A stretch of 64,000 bases of DNA, from contig NC_079876.1 in NCBI RefSeq assembly GCF_029227915.1, forward strand, positions 24,182,001 through 24,246,000, in the 5' to 3' direction. Below are positions 59,685 through 64,000 of this stretch, one piece after another. The position numbers were made by a program, and so were the translations under genes. This DNA comes from Hydractinia symbiolongicarpus. Lineage: Eukaryota; Cnidaria; Hydrozoa; Anthoathecata; Hydractiniidae. The notes beneath the pieces are model-generated. The model saw nothing but the letters and a program-made list of their open reading frames with translations. It did no database searches and was not told the origin of the DNA. How positions within the stretch are numbered: position 1 is the first letter of the stretch; each line of letters starts with the position of its first letter.

Positions 59685-62470
59685 TCATCATCATCATTCA
59701 TTCTCCGCTTAAAGTCCGTTTTCCATGCTAGCATGGGTTGGACGGGGTATATTAATGACCCTCTTCCAATCTAAACTAGACTGTGTTAGATCTAAACTCA
59801 ACTTCCTCTGTATCAAGTCTGTCCTTATAACCTCCTCCCAAGTCTTTCTCGATCTGCCTCTTGGTTTTGCCACAGGAACTGTCAAGTCTCTACACTTTCT
59901 TACTCAATTATCCTCCTCCATTCTTTCCAAGTGTCCCAGCCAATTCAATCTTCTTATCTGAATAACATCTTTAATTCTACGGATACTTAGCCTGCTTCTT
60001 AGCTCATCTGAACTCTTTCTGTCTCTCAGACTGGCGTTACACATCCACCTAACCAAACTTATATCATTCCTTTTTAAACGGTCAAGATCTTCCTGCTTCA
60101 CTACCCATGTCTCACTACCGTACCACATAACACTTCTTACACAGGCCTCCTACAACCTACCATTTAACTCGATTGACAAGACTTTGCTAGTCAACAAACA
60201 AAGTAACTCTCTGAACTTTTTCCAAGCATAAACTATCCTGCAAGTAACACTTCTTCCAACACCCCCTTCACTGCCCAACATATCACCTAAGTAACAGAAG
60301 TTCTCAACTATCTCTAGCGAGCCACTGTTGTACATCATTGAAGCCGGAAATACTTCATTCTCTATAATCTCACCTTTTCAACGCTTGCATACAAACTGAA
60401 TATCAGCTCTTAACTTCCACCAATACTACTGCACTTCTTATGTACTCAATGCTTGCAGGTCTGACAAAAAATTGCAAACTCCACAAGGTGACTTTCCAAC
60501 TACAAGGTCACACTTGGCTGTAATGCTACTAATCATGACTTTAGACTTTGCTGTGTTTACCTTTAGCCCTTTCTCTTCTAGTTGAAAAAGTTTCTTAGTT
60601 GAAAAAGTTTGAGAAGTGGAAGAAAGGATTCTTCTACTTCTCAAACTTTTTTAACTAATTCTTTCATCAACTCAGCTATGAGAACCAAATCATCTACATA
60701 CAATGAATAACCTGTTCTGAACTCCATCGACAGCGCTTAAGACTAGAAAAAACAACAAGGACTAAGTACAGAACCCTGATGTACACCAACATTTACACTA
60801 AATTCATCACTAAGTGAATCGGTAATCCTGACACGACTTCTAGCATTGCTGTACATAGACTGTATAATCTTAACTAGCCACTCATCCACACCTAATTTTC
60901 TCATAGCCCACTAAATAACTTTATGTGGCACTCTATCAAAAGCTTTCTCTCAATTTACAAAGGCAAAATAGAGATTCTTTCTCTTTGCTAAATACTTTTC
61001 CTGAAGCTGTCTGAGTAAAAATATTGCATCTGTAGTGCCACGCCCTGGAACAAAACCAAATCGCATCTTATCTTTATCAATTCTTTTTCTAAGTAACTTA
61101 TCAATCACTCTTTCAATAACTTTCATTACTTGATCAACCAACTTCTAACCTCTATAGTTACCTCTTTCTAATGCATCACCCTCGCCTTTGGCCCTTGAGA
61201 CAATTCACTATTACACTCAACTGCCACTCACTCAGAATAGCACCATCCTTTATAATCTGATTAGCAAGAGTTAAGATTTCCTAATAGCCTCCACTACCCA
61301 TTCTGTCTTGATCTGCATAGCTGGTCCTTCTACAACATCATCATCAGACAAATTATCCTCATCCCAATCAAACTCAGTGTTAAGCAACCTCTGATAATAA
61401 TTCCTTCAAGCTACCCTTTTCTCCTCCTCCGCGCTAGCCAAAACACCTTCATCATTACGTATACAGTTCTCACCTACAACATTTTGATTAGTCTTCTTTA
61501 TTTGCTTTGCTATCTTGAATGCCTCATTGCGCTGGTCTTCCTTTCTTAACACATCTGCAAATCTGTTTCTCTCTGCTTCTGATTTTGCCTTATACACTGC
61601 TGTACGAGCACGATGCTTAGCTTCTAAGTAAATATTTTTACTACCACCTGACTTCCACTCTTTCCAAAGTTTCCTGTTTTTATTTATATACTTGTCAACC
61701 TCATTATTCCACCACCAGGTCTGTCTATGTCTATCACACTGACCACCATTAAAGTTGCCGCCCACCATGACAAGTTCAGTGTCTCCAAACTTTGATGTGA
61801 CTGCTATCAACTCATCATAAAACTTATCTTCATCTTCCTCACTGAGTCCACACTGTGGAGTATAAACTGACAGAAAAGTGACAATCCTACTACCTATCAA
61901 AAACTTTATCACATGACAATTATGAACACGCATAACATCTATTACTTTTTCTACCCACTTTTCTGCAACGAATATTACCAACTCCTCCATATCCATCACT
62001 ATTACCAATCCAAAAAAGCTTACCTTGCCCTCCTACCTTCCACAAATCTCACTGAAGCTCCTCTCCACCTGACTTCCAGAACACAACACATATTAACAGA
62101 TCTACGTTCTAACATTTCAACTACGTCACCTGCTCTACCTCTCAGAGTACCAACATTTATACACTAGCCGTCCTTAACCTAGTGTTATCTACCTTGTGAT
62201 GTGATAGCTGGGTAACAGTCTGACGATGCTTACACCTGACATCTGTCCCACCGTGTGCGACACCTTCACTCCTTAGAGTTTCAGCCCTGTTTACGCAGTT
62301 TGTCTGATCAACTGTTCTTACGGCCATTAATAAAGAATTTTGGCATTGTTTTACAACTGGATGCCCTTCCTAGCGCCAACCGTTCACACACTGGACCAGG
62401 TGTTTTTTTAAAGTGACACCATCACTGTGGCATTTCATAGGACTTCTACAATCGCCCATTTAAACTAAGG
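59685..62470 (-). mobile_element. RTE-like LINE, nearly full-length but decayed
   Basis: Read on the minus strand from about 62470: a 5' region with CGCTAGGAAGGGCATCCAG; endonuclease start NVGTLRGRAGDVVEML and CCVLEVRW (catalytic Glu kept, preceding Gln lost); LSVYTPQCGLSEEDEDKFYD; then VMVGGNFNG, where the usual GDFNG Asp is Asn. An internal deletion jumps to RHRQTWWWNNEVDKY. RT motifs follow: FGFVPGRGTTDAIFLLRQL (about 61070), a motif A read FVN then stop then EKAFDRV, and YVDD (about 60690). The PHD finger is degraded. The C-terminal [15 protein letters not shown] and GATGATG tail end at 59685. A hairpin at 60602-60652 marks an inverted duplication. It is non-functional. Confidence 0.9.
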
Positions 62471-63600
62471 TATGATGGAGGATGTTCAACTCCTCTCTTG
62501 TCTCTTAAAGAGACCCTTTACCCAAGACCCTTCACCCACACTGTTTATAAACAAAGAAACAACTCAAAAGAATCAATTCTCTCTCCTGCTCCACCAGAAA
62601 AAAAGTGTGCAGGCATCAGTAAATTATTACAAAAATAACAAAACGTTTTTTATGATTATTTAAAAGGTTTTGGAATTTGCAGTTGCTTGTTGTTTCGTTT
62701 ATTTCACCACTGTTCGAAAGGTTTTTTTCCATTTCTTAGAATCATTTTTTAAGAAAAAAAATCGATTTTTTTTCTCACTGGTAAAATCAAACTTTTTTTC
62801 TTTATCTCCATAGACCACACTTCTTCATGAAACTATGCTCGACCAATATCTCAAATTTAAATATTAAAGGTAATGATACACTATAATTTTCATTTGGTTT
62901 CTTCATACAATATCGCTTTTTTTCGTTCTTTTATTTTCACTTGCCTGATGAAAATAAAGAGTGCAAATAGAAGAACTCTAACAATAAAAATCATATTGCA
63001 CTCTGCACCGTCTGATAACTATTCTTTTCTTACACAATTGAATAATTTTGATGTATGAGTAACGTTTAAAATAACGGCAAGTGAACACTTAATAGCACAA
63101 TTCAGGCAAGTTGTAGACTAGAAGTCCGTTTTGACATTTAGAACCTTAAATGGCAAGTAATTTACAATCGTGAATTTCATGAGTGCAAAGATGCTCCAGC
63201 AATTCACAAAACAAAAAAAACAACAATAGTCTCTTTCACATTTGCGTTTATCTAGTATATGTTTCTACAGCAATTGTGTGTGCGTTGTAATCGTAAGGTT
63301 GTAATCATAAGTGCGACATTTGAAGTAGTGTTGGCTTCTTGTTCGTACATATATTCTGTTATTTGTTTTTATAACGTATACGGTCAGTTTATAACTTTTT
63401 GTTAATTAATATCTTTATTATAATGTGTGAATTTATATCTTTATTATAATTTTAATACAAAGAATTTAGACTAATGAATGCCAATGAAATAAATCATCCT
63501 TTAAATCAGAACAAAATTTATATAGCTATAACAGGACTTAAAAAATTAGGTACATGCATGTGCACAAAAAACCATGCACATAAAAAATGACGCTGTCAAT
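62471..63600. other. No gene recognised
   Basis: AT-rich sequence with short chance frames only. If the PTPR gene starts beyond the window, this is intronic. Confidence 0.4.
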
Positions 63601-63607
63601 TTTATGC

Positions 63608-63785
63608 TACCGTATTTTCCGGTATATAACCTGCATATCGTATAACCCGCAGCTCAGCTTTTTTAGGGAGTTATAAACTGGTTGTTATCAGATAGCCTGC
63701 ACATTCGTATAACCCGCATAAAATTTCAATCAATGTATTTTATTTACCCGCACCTCTTTGCATAACCTGCGTCGTGTTAAGAAAA
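63608..63785 (+). repeat. Dispersed repeat with ATAACCCGCA words
   Basis: It begins TACCGTATTTTCCGGTATAT and repeats variants of GTATAACCCGCA at about 63640, 63705 and 63760. The CCGTATTTTCCGG opening resembles transposon ends found in many marine animals. The class was not determined. Confidence 0.5.
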
Positions 63786-63844
63786 AAAGTTTGCGTATTT
63801 TTACTTAGCCTAATCATTTTATAAACATGTGCGTCTTTTCTGTT

Positions 63845-63937
63845 TTTTTCATGCTGGAGACAAGTGGGGACGTTTAAACTTGTGAACCCCAAACACGAGA
63901 ACCGAGTGTCTGAACTAGCGACTGTCTCAGTCTTAAC
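63845..63937 (+). repeat. Dispersed repeat, shared with 14990-15090
   Basis: TGGAGACAAGTGGGGACGTT, ACACGAGAACCGAGTGTCTG and AACTAGCGACT match the earlier copy with scattered substitutions. Confidence 0.7.
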
Positions 63938-64000
63938 TTCCTTGTCTCCGATTGCAGGAATAATAATGAATTCAAATAAATTTGACAAGTTTATCTTCTG

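Noticed and set aside
61913-62167. 84-codon plus-strand frame
   Set aside because: Antisense to the endonuclease part of the RTE-like LINE.

Overview
The window is eukaryotic and animal. Genes are split into many short exons with GT-AG introns, the DNA is AT-rich, and non-LTR retrotransposons, SINEs, Helitrons, MITEs and simple repeats fill the introns and intergenic space. The transposon vocabulary (an RTE-like LINE with a PHD finger, a Crypton-like recombinase ending in a QEHH motif, Helitrons starting TCTATATAATAATACG) and the protein sequences suggest a cnidarian, possibly a hydrozoan; this is an inference and no species is claimed.

Three host genes were rebuilt exon by exon, and the reading phase agrees across every junction used. 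(1) On the minus strand, 13421 down to 2099, lies NDC1, the transmembrane nucleoporin that anchors nuclear pore complexes; 20 coding exons give about 562 residues. One intron holds a 70-copy 20-bp minisatellite and another a LINE fragment. (2) On the plus strand, 27946 to 42290, lies a Patched-related (PTCHD/PTR) sterol-sensing membrane protein: 21 exons, 934 residues, complete. Its introns hold an RTE-like LINE, a Helitron 3' end and a pogo-like MITE. (3) On the minus strand, 57655 down to 45172, lies a receptor-type tyrosine phosphatase resembling LAR: four Ig domains, four FN3 domains, a basic furin-type site, one membrane helix, an active-looking D1 and a D2 with an altered WPD loop. Its 5' end was not found.

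Repeats by region: a tRNA-headed SINE (790-1110, second copy 19020-19235); a 20-bp minisatellite (4521-5920); a pure (GAA)186 tract (15128-15685) directly abutting the 3' end of a decayed CR1/L2-like LINE (to about 17950); a Helitron-like element (21460-22048); a second CR1/L2-like LINE (23040-24680) with a 50-bp RTE tail nested inside it; a TIR element (27240-27610); four RTE-like LINE copies besides that tail (10405, 29954, 52657, 59685); and a Crypton-like tyrosine recombinase relic (58785-59249). The three host genes show no operon-like or functional link; they are simply neighbours in a repeat-rich region. No tRNA, rRNA, CRISPR array or prokaryotic gene was seen.
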